Assembly: GCF_019578655.1 (NCBI RefSeq)
Contig: NC_063256.1
Coordinates: forward strand, 26,832,342-26,896,341
From: Ricinus communis
Taxonomy: Eukaryota; Streptophyta; Magnoliopsida; Malpighiales; Euphorbiaceae
Reading direction: 5' to 3'
Length of the DNA: 64,000 nt
In this document: in pieces, positions 11,449 to 23,185 of the stretch
Numbering within the stretch: the stretch's first letter is position 1
How the letters are laid out: each line of letters opens with the position of its first letter
Notes under the pieces: generated by a model
Seen by the model: only the letters and a program-made list of their open reading frames with translations
Told to the model about the DNA's origin: nothing
Databases searched by the model: none
Translations under genes and position numbers: made by a program

Positions 11449-12715
11449 TTAATAGCGCCCTCGTGATCGCTGGTTTCTAGAGCAGAATCTAACGAAAAAC
11501 CAAGAAAAAACATCAATGGTGCCAATGCCAACATTAGGGGAGGAGTGGTCATGAGTGATGTTGTCTATAAAAGAAAGGTTTATAACAAGATGGCCATTGA
11601 CCATCTCCATAATAATACGACATTTAACATTGCTAAAGAGGAACAAAGGCTGATTGACAAGTTCCCCCACATTGCTACTTAGATCATTCAGCTCCTTCTA
11701 GTGACGTTCCTCAATAGGGACTAGTGCAACCTCTTTCTCCTTAACTTCATTACAGAGCTCCTTAATCTAACCTTTAGCTAGTTTCAACTTATTCGATCTC
11801 CTGGTCCTTTAACTTTTTCTCCTCCCCAAGACGGCAAATAATAGAGGAGCTAGCCTCTTCTTTAAAATAAAAACCACAGACCCGGTCACCATACATTTAT
11901 ACTATTTGAGCAAGTTGGAATATAAATTCACACAGCAAGAAACAAAGGAACGATATGATACTCGAAGAAAGTGCTTTGAAATAAAAAAAGAGAAGGGGAG
12001 AGCAAACAGAAAGGAAAATGATAAGATAGCATCATCACTTGAAAGAAGAACATATGGCCTAGGTCCAAAAGTTAGTCATCAGTAGAGCAACGCTCCCTCA
12101 GTTCACCATCATCGGGGAAGAACATGCCAACACTATATCGGTGCATACATCACCTCTTTAGAGGCACACATGACTAAACCTAGAATGCTTCGCAACAAAG
12201 CTCATATGGAAGTCACTTGATTACCTTGAAGACTGAGAGCCCCCACCTTTACCCCTTGCTCCAAAAGGGACAATAGCATCCACTTTAGCCTACTTATTCC
12301 CTCGATGGCCAATGGTCACCAAAGTACTCATTTTTCCAAAAGGGAAGATTGGGGGAGGAGGGACCTAATGACCAACCTCGGCCGTTAGATCATAGATAGT
12401 AGTAGGAGGATCGATGGTATGCTCAGAGGACCCCTTTTGAGCTTTTGCCTTATGTGTCCTCAATTTCTTACTATTTAATTGATGTAGAGAAACCTCTACA
12501 AGACAAAAGGAAACAAAAATAAGTAAAGCATCAGAGCAAGCAAATCATTGAGATAACACATAAATAGAATAGTATTATGATCTATATAGGAATACCCTCT
12601 CCTTAAGTCCGCGACTAAGGTAGCACAGTCATACTCTTGACCCCTAGAATTAAGCCTAAGTAGCCTCACTTTATCCTCCTCCTCATTACTTAAAATAATA
12701 GCACCATCCCTATGA
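11449..12715 (-). pseudogene. Possible degraded antisense ORF of the Tat element
   Basis: On the minus strand, pieces of coding-like sequence run from about 12715 to 11449. An acidic beginning near 12715..12600 (NEEEDKVRLLRLNS) is followed by a possible intron ending at a TTGTAG acceptor near 12498, then a basic Ser/Pro-rich part. A Lys/Glu-rich coiled-coil-like part near 11690..11800 and a final 73-codon frame (11449..11670) follow. Antisense ORFs between pol and the 3' LTR are known in Tat elements; their function is unknown. Stops are many, so this is tentative. Confidence 0.35.
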
Positions 12716-12723
12716 AAGGCATT

Positions 12724-14407
12724 TGATGTGCATAGTTTTACACATGTTTGCTTGCATATTATTGTGCATTTTCTTAGAATTTATTGTATTTTATTCCAAG
12801 ATCATTCATGTTTTGTGTCCTTTTTATATTCCATGAGATTTTATAGGTCCATCATTAGTGTTCGAACAATTTTAGATCAATGCCGGGCAAAAGTAAATGT
12901 AATTAGAAGCATTTGACCTTAGGTTGACTTTTTGGAAGGGAACACCACCCGTGTTGGATCCCATGTAGAAATTCCCAGGCCGTGTAGCTTAAGCACTTTG
13001 AAGCAACACGGTTCTCGAGGCAAGCACACCCCAGAGCACGGCCCTTGTTAGCTAACACAGGCCAGAACACGCCCTTGCTAGATTCAGTTCATTTTGTTAT
13101 TTAGAAACTAACACGGCCTGTGTTGAGGAGCACGGGTTGTGAACACGCCCGTGTTGGTGCGCTGTATAAAATTGAATGAGCCAGTAAAGAGAAAGGGTCC
13201 CACGATTTTGACTCTTCATCTTTCTTTGTAATATCTCTAGACGCGTTTCAGACATCTCGAGGCGGCTTCCAAGAGACTAATTCCACCTTTTGATGTCATT
13301 ATTTCTAGTATAGAAGTTCCTATAAAAATGGGATTCGTTTGATTCTTGCTCGAGCTGGAAATCCTATTTCGTTCAATTGGATCAAAAATGATTTAGAATT
13401 AAGAAAGTGGGTGTGTGCGAGTTGTTTATTTCAAGAATAGGCTAGATTGAATATAATATATTATTTTGTTTTGTTTTGCAATAGACATGAGACTCGTGAA
13501 TCTTGGAATTCAATTGAATATAGAAGAGGGGTTTTGGAGCAATTCAAGAGGCATTTTGGAGATCATTTGTAGTGTAGATCAAGGCTTTGAGCTGTTCATC
13601 CAATTCTAGGGAAAAGGATGTACATGTTTCCATTTCTTTATTCTTTTATTGTATTGAATTTCTATTTGTTTTAGACATGAACATGTGTAGCTAAATTGAT
13701 TGAACCCATTAGGTTTCCTTACTATGTTGGCTTTTGTACTGAATTATTAAGATTGTTTGAGTTTCTTTTTCTTGTATTCTTTTTACAATTAATAATAAAA
13801 ATTCAGTTTTTTTTACATTGAATGTGTTAATTACTGTTCATAAAATTCTTTTAGTAATTGAGAAATTCTAATTGAATTTAAAAATTTAATTGTACGAACA
13901 AGTTAATTTTCACTTAGAGATTAGGTCAATTAATTTGCGAGATTAAGAATTAGCAAAGCTTAATAGAGGTGGATTAAAGCTTAAGGCTAACTTAATAATC
14001 AATCGTTAGGAAGAGATTCTAACTTTAGGTTTTTAGGTTTAGGAATTCGGTTTTCTCGAGAGGGAAACCGAATTCAGTTTAGAATCCATCCACGGGTTGC
14101 ATAATCAAACTCAACAATCTATTATCCTTTGTTTGGTTGCCAATTAGTCTAGGTGCTCTCTGGGTTTGCTTTCTTGTCTTGATTATTCCCTTTTCTCATT
14201 CACTCTTGCATTACATTTAGAATTTAGCTTTTAGTCATTAGCAAATTTAGAAACCTTCATTATTAGTTTCAGGCTAGATAACAAGGAACGTTAATAACTC
14301 TAGGATTTCATTTTCTCAAGGGATACGATATTTTTAATACTTGTTATTTTGCTAGGCTGCATCGATAGGTTCACTACCTTAATTGTAGTTGCATAAGCAT
14401 CGCATTA
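12724..14407 (+). repeat. 5' LTR of element A
   Basis: It begins TGATGTGCATAG and ends CATTA just before the primer site; CATCA would be the undecayed end. It is homologous along its length to LTR B (14763..16031) but clearly diverged. The U3 (12945..13165) is rich in CACGG/CCGTG words in both orientations. It holds no gene. Confidence 0.8.
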
Positions 14408-14413
14408 AGTTTT

Positions 14414-14431
14414 TGGCATCGTTATCGGAGA
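14414..14431 (+). other. Primer binding site of element A
   Basis: The sequence TGGCATCGTTATCGGAGA sits six bases after the LTR. It differs from the intact site of E3 (TGGCGCCGTTGCCGGGGA, tRNA-Asp type) only by transitions. Confidence 0.75.
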
Positions 14432-14572
14432 ACTTTGTTTGAAAACTAGAATGAAATTTGCTATTTGTTACTTTAGCCATTTTTCTTTTCTATTTTTGTC
14501 ATTGCTTTTTATTTATTTATTTATTTATTTATTTGTTTGGGTTGTTGCTACCTTATTCATTTCAAGTAGTTT

Positions 14573-14762
14573 ATGACCAGTAGTTCTAATCCTGTACCAG
14601 TAAATCTTCTGCCCAAACTAGAGCGATCCCTCAAGCAGTTGAGGAAGCGTTTAAATGCGGAGGAGGAGGAGCAGATTGAGATTCCTGTCCATATACTAGT
14701 AGACATGGGAGACGACAACAACGCTGCTGAAGCAAATTGGATGATGTACGAGTTTGCTAGAC
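14573..14762 (+). pseudogene. Athila gag, N-terminal fragment (element A)
   Basis: ATG at 14573 opens a 63-codon stretch (MTSSSNPVPVNLLPK..., then an acidic run and ...EFARL) that ends exactly where LTR B begins. E3 gag starts with a similar Ser-Asn-Pro segment at about 51105 on the other strand. The rest of the gene resumes at 30475. Gag forms the intracellular particle; this copy is split by 15.7 kb. Confidence 0.75.
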
Positions 14763-16031
14763 TGATGAGCATAGTTTTACACATATTTGCTTGCATATTA
14801 TTGCGTATGTTCTTAGCAATTATTGTGCTTTTATTCCCAGATCACCCGTGTTTTGTGTTCTTTTGCATTTCAGGAACATTTATAGGACCATCATCGGTGT
14901 TTAAGCAATTATAGATCAATACGTGCGGAAACGGATGAGAATTCATCAATATCGGACAAGAGCCCGCAATGCATACATTGAACACGGCCGTGCTGAGTTA
15001 AATATATAAGAAAAATGAATTTTTCTTAGAAAGAAAAGAGGAGGGGAAAAAGAGCGACATAGAGCCCTGGCAGCTGGTTCGGTTTCTGCACAGTATTGAG
15101 TGCAAGAGAGAGTTACGGTGAGTAAGAATCCCGGAATTGCAAGGTTCCGAGTGCAAAACAGTAGTGGAGTAATTCAAGAGGCAGTTTGGGAGATTAATCA
15201 AAGTGTAGATCCGGATTTGGGTACATTCATCCAATTCGAGAGAAAAGGGTGTACATGTTTTATTTTCATTATTCTTTCATTGTAATTGATTTCCTAGATT
15301 GTTTTAAACATGAACATGTTTAGCTAGACTGATTTAATCCATTGGGATTTCTTTACTATGTTGGCTTGATATTATATTGTTGGATTGTTTGAGTTGGTTT
15401 TGTATTCTTCTTGTTTTCAGTATTAATAAGATAATCATTATTCATGAGACGTTGTGAATTGTGTGTTTAGATTGCTTTGTGTGATTGAGAAGTCCATTTG
15501 GCAATTGGAATTTTGAATAGCAAGAACTGGTTAATAATCGCTTAGAGATAAGGATAATTAACTAGCCGGATTAAGAATTAACAAAGCTTAATAGAGGCGG
15601 ATTAAAGCTTAATGCTAATTTAAGAATCAATCGTTAGGAAGAGATTCCAACTTTAGGTTATTAGGTTTAGGAATTCGGTTATCTCGAGAGAGAAACCGAA
15701 TTAAGAATAAATCCACGGGTAGCATAATTAGACTCACTGATCCTTTATCTTTTGTTCGGTTGCCAACTAGTTTAGATTCCCTTTGGGTTTGTCTTATTGT
15801 CTTGATTATTTCATTTATCAATTACTCCTGCATCTCCCTCAGAACTTAGCTTGTAGTTAATAGTTAGTTTAGAATTTATTCATTATCCATTTTAGGTTAA
15901 TATAACAAAGAACAAATGAGTAACTCGGGCTTTCACTTTCCGAGGAATACGACCTTGATACTCGCCATTAGTGCTAGGCGCATCGATAGGTATCTGCCTT
16001 AGATTGTAGCTAACACGAGTAGCACCCATCA
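14763..16031 (+). repeat. 5' LTR of element B
   Basis: It starts TGATGAGCATAG and ends GCACCCATCA, 1269 bp. It is nearly identical to 20785..21788 joined to 30193..30469. Relative to LTR C it lacks about 200 bp of CACGG-rich U3. Open frames inside it (14998..15234, 15100..15285) are not genes: they recur wherever this LTR recurs. Confidence 0.9.
14999..15010 (+). promoter_or_regulatory. Probable TATA box of LTR B
   Basis: The word TAAATATATAAG lies just after the GC-rich palindrome cluster. The same word occurs at the matching place in LTR C (18760..18771) and LTR D (21021..21032), so R probably starts some 25-35 bases further on. Confidence 0.55.
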
Positions 16032-16036
16032 AGTTT

Positions 16037-16048
16037 TGGCGCCGTTCG
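16037..16048 (+). other. Primer binding site of element B
   Basis: TGGCGCCGTTCG follows the LTR after five bases. The first ten bases match the tRNA-Asp-type site of E3 (complement 51240..51257); the remainder diverges. Confidence 0.75.
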
Positions 16049-16220
16049 TGAATTGTTTGAAAACTAGAGTGAAATTTGCATTTTGTTAATTTAGCCAATT
16101 TTTTTTCTTTTCTTATTATTTTATGATTTTTATTTTTATTTGTTTAATTATTTTATTTTATTTGTACATATTTATTTAGTTTAAGTTTATGATTCAGATA
16201 GTGAATGATAAGGAGGTTCA

Positions 16221-17440
16221 ATGCTAAATTCAAACTCTTTGTATGACACATTGGAAAATGGGATCAGGAACCAAGAGAGTGCTAAAAATTGGGATGCCCG
16301 TGCATCTTTAGATGCTCGAGTGGAATCGTTTTGCAGGGCTACCGATCAACTCTCTTCTCCTATCCTTTCATCTCAAATCTTTTGTGAATTTTGTTGTGGT
16401 TTACATGTGTGTAATGATTGTCCATTGTATAGTGATGTTGCTCATTGTTCTTATAACTGTGAACAAGTGAATTATACGGGAAGTTGGCCAAATGACTCGT
16501 ATGGAAGCACCTACAATTAAGAGTGGAGCATTCATTCACCCTTTGGATGGAGCTTAGATGGCCAAGAACCACTAGGAATTCAGCAACTACATCGTGACCT
16601 AATCTTGCACCTTCAACTCAAGATGAAGAGTTAGTGTCAGAGGAGCTGATGATGAGGTTCATAACAAGTCTTGAGGAAAGATTCCAACAAACAGAGAGGG
16701 TACTTAAAGGACAACAAGCCTCAATTAAGAACATAGAGCATCAAGTAGGCTTGATCTTTCAGTTACTAGCGGTAGAACAATGGGGAACTCCATCAAACGC
16801 TACTGAATCCGAGGAGCATTTGAGCGCCATCACTTTGCGTTCAGGTGAGAATTTTTCTGGTTTATCTACTATGTTTGACGATAATGCTTCTGTGCAGGAC
16901 GATTTCTTGAACATGGAGATGGAACCAGAAAAGGAAGAGGCAAACATAATCCCTCTAAAAGACTACCAAACTGGAATGTCGATTGATGATGTTGAGTTGC
17001 AGTTAGAGGAATTGTTGGTAGATTTTCCATAAGTCCCTTCGATGATGGAAGATGAGCACGAGTTATCCAATGAAGAAGTCTTGGAGGAGCTCGAGTTTCT
17101 CCTAGCAAGTGAACCAAGCCAAGGACTGAAGAAAACCATCAACACTCCTGAAGAAATTGCCCAACCGTCGATCCTTCCAATTGTTGAAACTCTAGCTTTC
17201 AAATTGGAAGAGCCCCTAGAGCATCATGACTACATTCAATTATACGAGGAGCGAGTCTTGCCCATCATACTGGCAGCTTGCTTCATAGTCAGGAAGAGAG
17301 AATTGACGATTATCCCTCTAAGCGGATACTTGAAGACATTTGCTTGGAAGAAGGATGGATGGTCTTCGATCACGCCCATTTGCCTTTCACCATGAGTCCA
17401 GCTAAGAAGACTCATCACATAAAAAAGAAGCGCTTTTAGG
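16221..17440 (+). pseudogene. Athila gag remnant of element B (zinc-knuckle and C-terminal part)
   Basis: Frames at 16221..16520, 16634..17032 and 17042..17395 together read as the rear part of gag: a Cys/His motif (CEFCCGLHVCNDCP, about residues 50-65 of the first frame), a predicted coiled coil (EELMMRFITSLEERF), an AITLRSG motif, and an acidic Glu-rich tail. The capsid part seen in A and E3 is missing. E2 (complement 27249..28530) carries the same gene and has Gln where B has stops near 16518 and 17030, so these stops are recent. The role is inferred to be RNA packaging or partner binding. Confidence 0.75.
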
Positions 17441-18324
17441 AGGCACCCCAATTTTTATCTTTAATTTCTAATTTTTTAACCTTTTTGTTTTGAAACATTT
17501 TATTAGTTTTAGTTTTCATATTTTCAGTTTCGATTTTATTTCTTTATTTTATTATTTTGATTCTCTGAGGAGGTCTGAATTTCCACAACATCGGCCTCGA
17601 TGGATGATCAGGCGATCCCCTAGATCTTTTTATTTTTCCGCATTTATTTACTTTATTTTTCATACATGTCATGCACTTGGATTGTATTGCCTTTGTTCTC
17701 TTAGTTGAGCATTTCATGTGGGGTATCCATAACATTTTACACTGAGAACAGTGTGTTCTTCAAGTGTGGGGTGCTTATGGGTAAACCTTAATCTCTCATA
17801 TGGTTGTTAATATATCTGAAATTGCTATGGCTAGGTGTTGTGTATTTTTAGGGGATGTTAGGACACTGTGTTTTTATGCACTTGAGTATGCTATTTTTGA
17901 GCTGATTGATGACTTGATTTATAGAATTGTAGTTACTTTTCTTTGTTGTTCATTGTCCTTGGAAAACAATTTATGGTGTTTTACACATCAACCTACTTAG
18001 GGTTAAACCGGTGTTATTTAATTGTTTTCGAATTGCCGAATTTTAACTTAGAACGTTGATAATATCATATGCATGTGTTTCTTAAGTAATGATTCAATTA
18101 ATGATGTTGCGAACCAATCGCACCTAATACCACACCCGAAAGTGAGATTTTGAGCCGGTTGAGCATTCATTATACTTATGCTCTTTATATTTCTTGTTTG
18201 AGTGTGCATTGTACTTAACTTTGCTTCTAGAACTTGCTTTGTAATGCGTGTAGAAGTTACATGAATATTGTGAATACCATGAGATGATTTGGGCGATTTA
18301 GGAATCACCACATTTGACCAAAAG
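17441..18324 (+). other. 3' untranslated region of element B, first part
   Basis: No gene is seen. The sequence ACACTGAGAACAGTGTG (from 17738) is an inverted repeat, followed by TTCAAGTGTGGGGTG, a conserved feature of these elements (compare the complement of 24528..24560). The region ends at AAAAG (18320..18324), the target duplication of solo LTR C. Confidence 0.6.
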
Positions 18325-19795
18325 TGATAAGCATAGTTTTACATATATTTGCTTGCATATTATTGCGTATGTTCTTAGCAATTATTGTGCTTTTATTCCC
18401 AGATCACCCGTGTTTTATGTTCTTTTGCATTTCAGGAACATTTATAGGACCATCATCGTTGTTTAAGCAATTATAGATCAATACGTGCGGAAGCGGACGA
18501 GAATTCATCAAGATCGGACAAGAGCCCGCAATGCATACATTGAGCACGGCTGGACTCGGCCGTGCTCAACCAATAACTGATTCTTGAAATTGGCACTTTG
18601 GGCACGGTTTAGTAGCCACCACGGTCTTGACCGCGGCCCGTGGTGGCCAACACGGGGAGGAACACGGTAGTGGTGAAACCCTACTTAGTGAGATCCACGA
18701 TTTCGGCCACGGCTGGACTCGGCCGTCTTGACCGGCCTTGAACACGGCCGTCTTTGAGTTAAATATATAAGAAAGAATGAGTTTTTCTTAAGAAGGAGGG
18801 GAAAGAAAAGAGTGACATTGAGCCCTAGTGGGCTGGTTCGGTTTACGCACAATCTTGAGTCGAGAGAGAGTTGCGGTGAGTAAGAATCCGGAATCGTAAG
18901 ATTCCGGAGTGCAAAAACGATGAGTGGAGCAATTCAAGAGGCAGTTTGGGAGATTAATCAAAGTGTAGATCCAGTTTGGGTATTCATCCAATTCGAGAGA
19001 AAAGGGTGTACATGTTTTATTTTCATTATTCTTTCATTGTAATTGATTTCCTAGATTGTTTTAAATATGAACATGTTTAGCTAGATTGATTTAATCCATT
19101 GGGATTTCTTTACTATGTTGGCTTGATATTATATTGTTGGATTGTTTGAGTTGGTTTTGTATTCTTCTTGTTTTCAGTATTAATAAGATTATGCATTATT
19201 CATGAGACGTTGTGAATTGTGATGTTTAGATTGCTTTATGAGATTGAGAAATCCGTTTGGCAATTGGAATTTTGAATAACAAGAACTGGTTAATAATCGC
19301 TTAGAGATAAGGATAATTAACTAGCCGGATTAAGAATTAACAAAGCTTAATAGAGGCGGATTAAAGCTTAATGCTAATTTAAGAATCAATCGTTAGGAAG
19401 AGATTCCAACTTTAGGTTATTAGGTTTAGGAATTCGGTTATCTCGAGAGAGAAACCGAATTGATTAAGTAAATCCTTGGTAGCATAATTAGACTCACCGA
19501 TCCTTTATCTTTTGTTTGATTGCCAACTAGTTTAGATTCTCTTTGGGTTTATCTTCTTGTCTTGATTATTTCACTTATCAATTACTCCTGCATCTCCCTC
19601 GGAACTTAGCTCGTAGTTAATAGTTAGTTTAGAATTTATTCATCATCCATTTTAGGTTAATATAACAAAGAACAAAGGAGTAACTCTGGGCTTTCGCTTT
19701 CCCGAGGAATACGACCTTGATACTCGCCATTAGTGCTAGACTGCATCGATAGGTACACTGCCTTAGATTGTAGCTAACACAAGTAGCACACATCA
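18325..19795 (+). mobile_element. Solo LTR C inside element B, target duplication AAAAG
   Basis: It is 1471 bp, starts TGATAAGCATAG and ends CACACATCA, and is flanked by AAAAG at 18320..18324 and 19796..19800. The flanking 3' UTR of B reads through once the LTR is removed. It belongs to the same family as LTR B but keeps an additional ~200-bp CACGG-rich block (18535..18755). No primer site follows it and no PPT precedes it, so it is a solo LTR and not the end of B. Confidence 0.85.
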
Positions 19796-19800
19796 AAAAG

Positions 19801-20784
19801 CCTATCACCTTATGTTTCCATTAGTTAGCCAGTTTTTGAGCCTTAACCTTTTCTTCATAATCTACACCTATACACTCAATTATACCATTCTTTACATTTA
19901 TCTTTCCTTTACCCTTATGCTGGAATTTCTTTCTGTGATTTGTTCAACTTTATGTGGGATTAAAATTCTAGTTGCTATATTGGTAAATTCACTAAATCTT
20001 TTTAATATTTTAAATGCTCCCTTTGATCCAATTTGCATTTGTTATTCTTTATGTTTATTCGAGTTGTATGCAGCGGCGGCTAATAAGCTGCTAGTTCATT
20101 TCTTTTAAAAAAAAAAAAAAGAAGAAGAAGAAGAAGAAGAAGAAGAAGAAGAAGAAGAAAAAGAAATAAAAAAATATATATAACAAACAAATCTCTTTAA
20201 TTATTTATCTTTTTATTGGATTTAGAGCATTTGCGAGCGTTATTCTATGAAGTAGGGATTTTAGTGAATGATTCTTTTCGTGATCTTAGGCATTTAATCC
20301 TTTGAGCATATAATATTGTTTATCGCACGAATTCCAGCATTTTCATACTTCTGTCCAAATCTCCGTACCTTTACCCTAGCCCCATTACAACCTTGGTAAA
20401 AACCCTTTGATTTTGGTATTTACTTATTCACAGTAGCGAAGATATGATTTATAAGCAAGCTTATGGTGAGCGGGTCTTGTGCATTTGCTTTGAGGGATTT
20501 GTTATTTACCTAATATACACTTTGAGCGACTTGAGTGATCCCTGTGAGGCATTGGTTCATGATGTTGGTGTTGAGTTGTCATTTAAGTTACTCATGCATT
20601 AATATTATTTCCATTCTTTGTTAATGATTTGTAATTTGATTTATGATTGAGTATCCTTTGAGATGTGTTGAATACTCTCTGTTGTGGACTAGGGGCATAA
20701 ACTGAAATAAATTGCTAACTGTAGTTTTATGGGTTGAGTTGTTAATTGATTGAGGACAAGCAATAGCTTAAGTGTGGGGTAATT
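19801..20784 (+). other. 3' untranslated region of element B, second part, with PPT
   Basis: This stretch holds no convincing gene; the 98-codon frame at 19812..20108 is Phe/Leu-rich and unmatched. It contains the A/GAA microsatellite. It ends in GACAAGCAATAGC and the polypurine tract AAGTGTGGGG (about 20770..20779) directly before LTR D. Confidence 0.6.
20107..20165 (+). repeat. Poly-A followed by (GAA)n microsatellite
   Basis: A run of 14 A (20107..20120) is followed by about 13 GAA/AAG units to 20165, inside the UTR of element B. Confidence 0.95.
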
Positions 20785-21788
20785 TGATGAGCATAGTTTT
20801 ACACATATTTGCTTGCATATTATTGCGTATGTTCTTAGCAATTATTGTGCTTTTATTCCCAGATCACCCGTGTTTTATGTTCTTTTGCATTTCAGGAACA
20901 TTTATAGGACCATCATCGGTGTTTAAGCAATTATAGATCAATACGTGCGGAAACGGACGAGAATTCATCAATATCGGACAAGAGCCCGCAATGCATACAT
21001 TGAACACGGCCGTGCTGAGTTAAATATATAAGAAAAATGAATTTTTCTTAAAAAGAAAAGAGGAGGGGAAAAAGAGCGACATAGAGCCCTGGCGGCTGGT
21101 TCGGTTTCTGCACAGTATTGAGTGCAAGAGAGAGTTACGGTGAGTAAGAATCCCGGAATCGCAAGGTTCCGAGTGTAAAACAGTAGTGGAGTAATTCAAG
21201 AGGCAGTTTGGGAGATTAATCAAAGTGTAGATCCAGATTTGGAGCTGTTCATCCAATTCGAGAGAAAAGGGTGTACATGTTTTATTTTCATTATTCTTTC
21301 ATTGTAGTTGATTTCCTAGATTGTTTTAAACATGAACATGTTTAGCTAGACTGATTTAATCCATTGGGATTTCTTTACTATGTTGGCTTGATATTATATT
21401 GTTAGATTGTTTGAGTTGGTTTTGTATTCTTCTTGTTTTCAGTATTAATAAGATAATCATTATTCATGAGACGTTGTGAATTGTGTGTTTAGATTGCTTT
21501 GTGTGATTGAGAAGTCCATTTGGCAATTGGAATTTTGAATAGCAAGAACTGGTTAATAATCGCTTAGAGATAAGGATAATTAACTAGCCGGATTAAGAAT
21601 TAACAAAGCTTAATAGAGGCGGATTAAAGCTTAATGCTAATTTAAGAATCAATCGTTAGGAAGAGATTCCAACTTTAGGTTATTAGGTTTAGGAATTTGG
21701 TTATCTCGAGAGAGAAACCAAATTCGGTTAAGAATTCGTCCACGGGTAGTATAATTAGACTCACCGATCCTTTATCTTTTGTTCGGTT
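20785..21788 (+). repeat. 3' LTR of element B, left piece (LTR D)
   Basis: It starts TGATGAGCATAG after the PPT and follows LTR B almost base for base up to TTTTGTTCGGTT. There E2 interrupts, and the rest of the LTR lies at 30193..30469. Confidence 0.9.
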
Positions 21789-21801
21789 AAGAATTCGCCC
21801 A

Positions 21802-23169
21802 GAGTTACTCCTTTGTTCTTTGTTATATTAACCTTAAATTAGCAATAAATAATTTCTAAACTAACTAATAGCTACAAGCTAAGTCCTAAGGGAGATGCAC
21901 GAGTGATTGATAAACGAAATAATCAAGACAAGAAGAAAAACCCAAAGGGAATCTAAACATAGTTGGTAATCAAACAAAAGATAAAGGATCTGTGAGTCTA
22001 ATTATGCTACCCGTGGATGAATTCTTAACCGAATTCGATTTCTCTCTCGAGATAACCGAATTCCTAAACCTAATAACCTAAAGTTGGAATCTCTTCCTAA
22101 CGATTGATTCTTAAATTAGCATTAAGCTTTAATCCGCCTCTATTAAGCTTTGTTAATTCTTAATTCGGCTAGTTAATTATCCTTATCTCTAAGCGATTAT
22201 TAACCAGTTCTTGCTATTCAAAATTCCAATTGCCAAACGGATTTCTCAATCTCATAAAGCAATCTAAACATCACAATTCACAACATCTCATGAATAATGC
22301 ATAATCTTATTAATACTGAAAACAAGAAGAATACAAAACCAACTCAAACAATCCAACAATATAATATCAAGCCAACATAGTAAAGAAATCCCAATGGATT
22401 TAATCAATCTAGCTAATCATGTTCATTCTCAAAATATACAAGAATTCAATTACAACAATAAGCAAAGGTAGAGAAAACCCGATTACACTCTTAGATGAGA
22501 GTAAACAGCCCCAAATCCTTTTGCTCCAATTGAATTGATTCTTGTTCCTCTTGCTCGATTTGAAACTCAATCAACGAACCTAGCCTAATCTTCGATCCTT
22601 CAAGGAAATCCGATTGAAACCTTGATCCAAGTCTCCTTTTCCCTTGGTCTCAGGTCAGAAAACCCTTAGGGAGAGAAAAATTAGGGTTTTGGGACGTTCT
22701 AACCCTAGCCTCCTCTCTTTCTCTTCTTTTCATTCTTTTAATTAATACCCCCTATTGCCTCCAAAACGGCCGTGTTCCTGGCCGTGTTCTCAACACGGGA
22801 TGGTGTTCCTGGCCGTGTTACTCTCTCTGGTCGTGCTCCCTAAAATCTACTTCTTCTTTGATGTCCAACACGGCCGTGTTTGTCCCCGTGTTGGTAACAC
22901 GGCCCATGCTTGTGACCGTGTTGAGAACACGGCCAGTGTTGAGATCAACACAGCCATGTTCAGCTTCCTCATGCTCGTACTTAGCTTGTTTCGGCAGCTT
23001 TGACGTTCAATTATGCTCCAATTCTTTCCTTTTTCATCCTTTGACCTCTTTTGGACCTAATGCACACAAACATATGTATAAGGTGAGTGTTGAGACCAAT
23101 TCACATCTAAATGTCCATAAAATCAATCTTAAAAAACCCCATTTAGATGTGTGTATTTTACGCACATCA
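21802..23169 (-). repeat. 3' LTR of E2 (distal ~111 bp missing)
   Basis: It is homologous to 28827..30192. The U3 starts at 23169 with TGATGTGCGTAAAATACACA, as in E3; R-U5 (about 21802..22430) matches LTR B and C instead. The palindromic cluster lies at 22762..22950. The open frames 22755..23003 and 22858..23223 fall in this repeat and also occur in the other LTR; they are not genes. Confidence 0.9.
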
Positions 23170-23185
23170 AATAACCCCACACTTA
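23170..23185 (-). other. Polypurine tract of E2
   Basis: On the minus strand AAGTGTGGGGTTATT lies directly before the U3 start, the same word as before LTR D (20770..20784) and in E3 (41577..41592). It would prime plus-strand DNA synthesis. Confidence 0.75.

Larger units (their letters stand above)
6858..12723 (+). mobile_element. 3' part of a Ty3/gypsy Tat-lineage retrotransposon
   Basis: The preserved order is second RNase H domain, integrase, tandem repeat region and an antisense ORF. This order after pol is known for the Tat group (Ogre, Retand, Grande). The 5' half (LTR, gag, protease, RT) is absent; its place is taken by the copia relic. A solo LTR (8665..10972) lies inside the tandem repeats. 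The right border is set by the Athila LTR at 12724, which presumably landed in the antisense ORF. Confidence 0.75.

Noticed and set aside
18535..18755. CACGG/CCGTG clusters as a CRISPR-like or satellite array
   Set aside because: Words are short, unevenly spaced and in both orientations, with no constant spacer length, in a plant genome.
14763..21788. Three LTRs in a row (B, C, D) as a tandem LTR-internal-LTR-internal-LTR dimer
   Set aside because: LTR C has its own target duplication AAAAG, no primer site after it and no PPT before it, and the UTR reads through when it is removed. It is a solo LTR.
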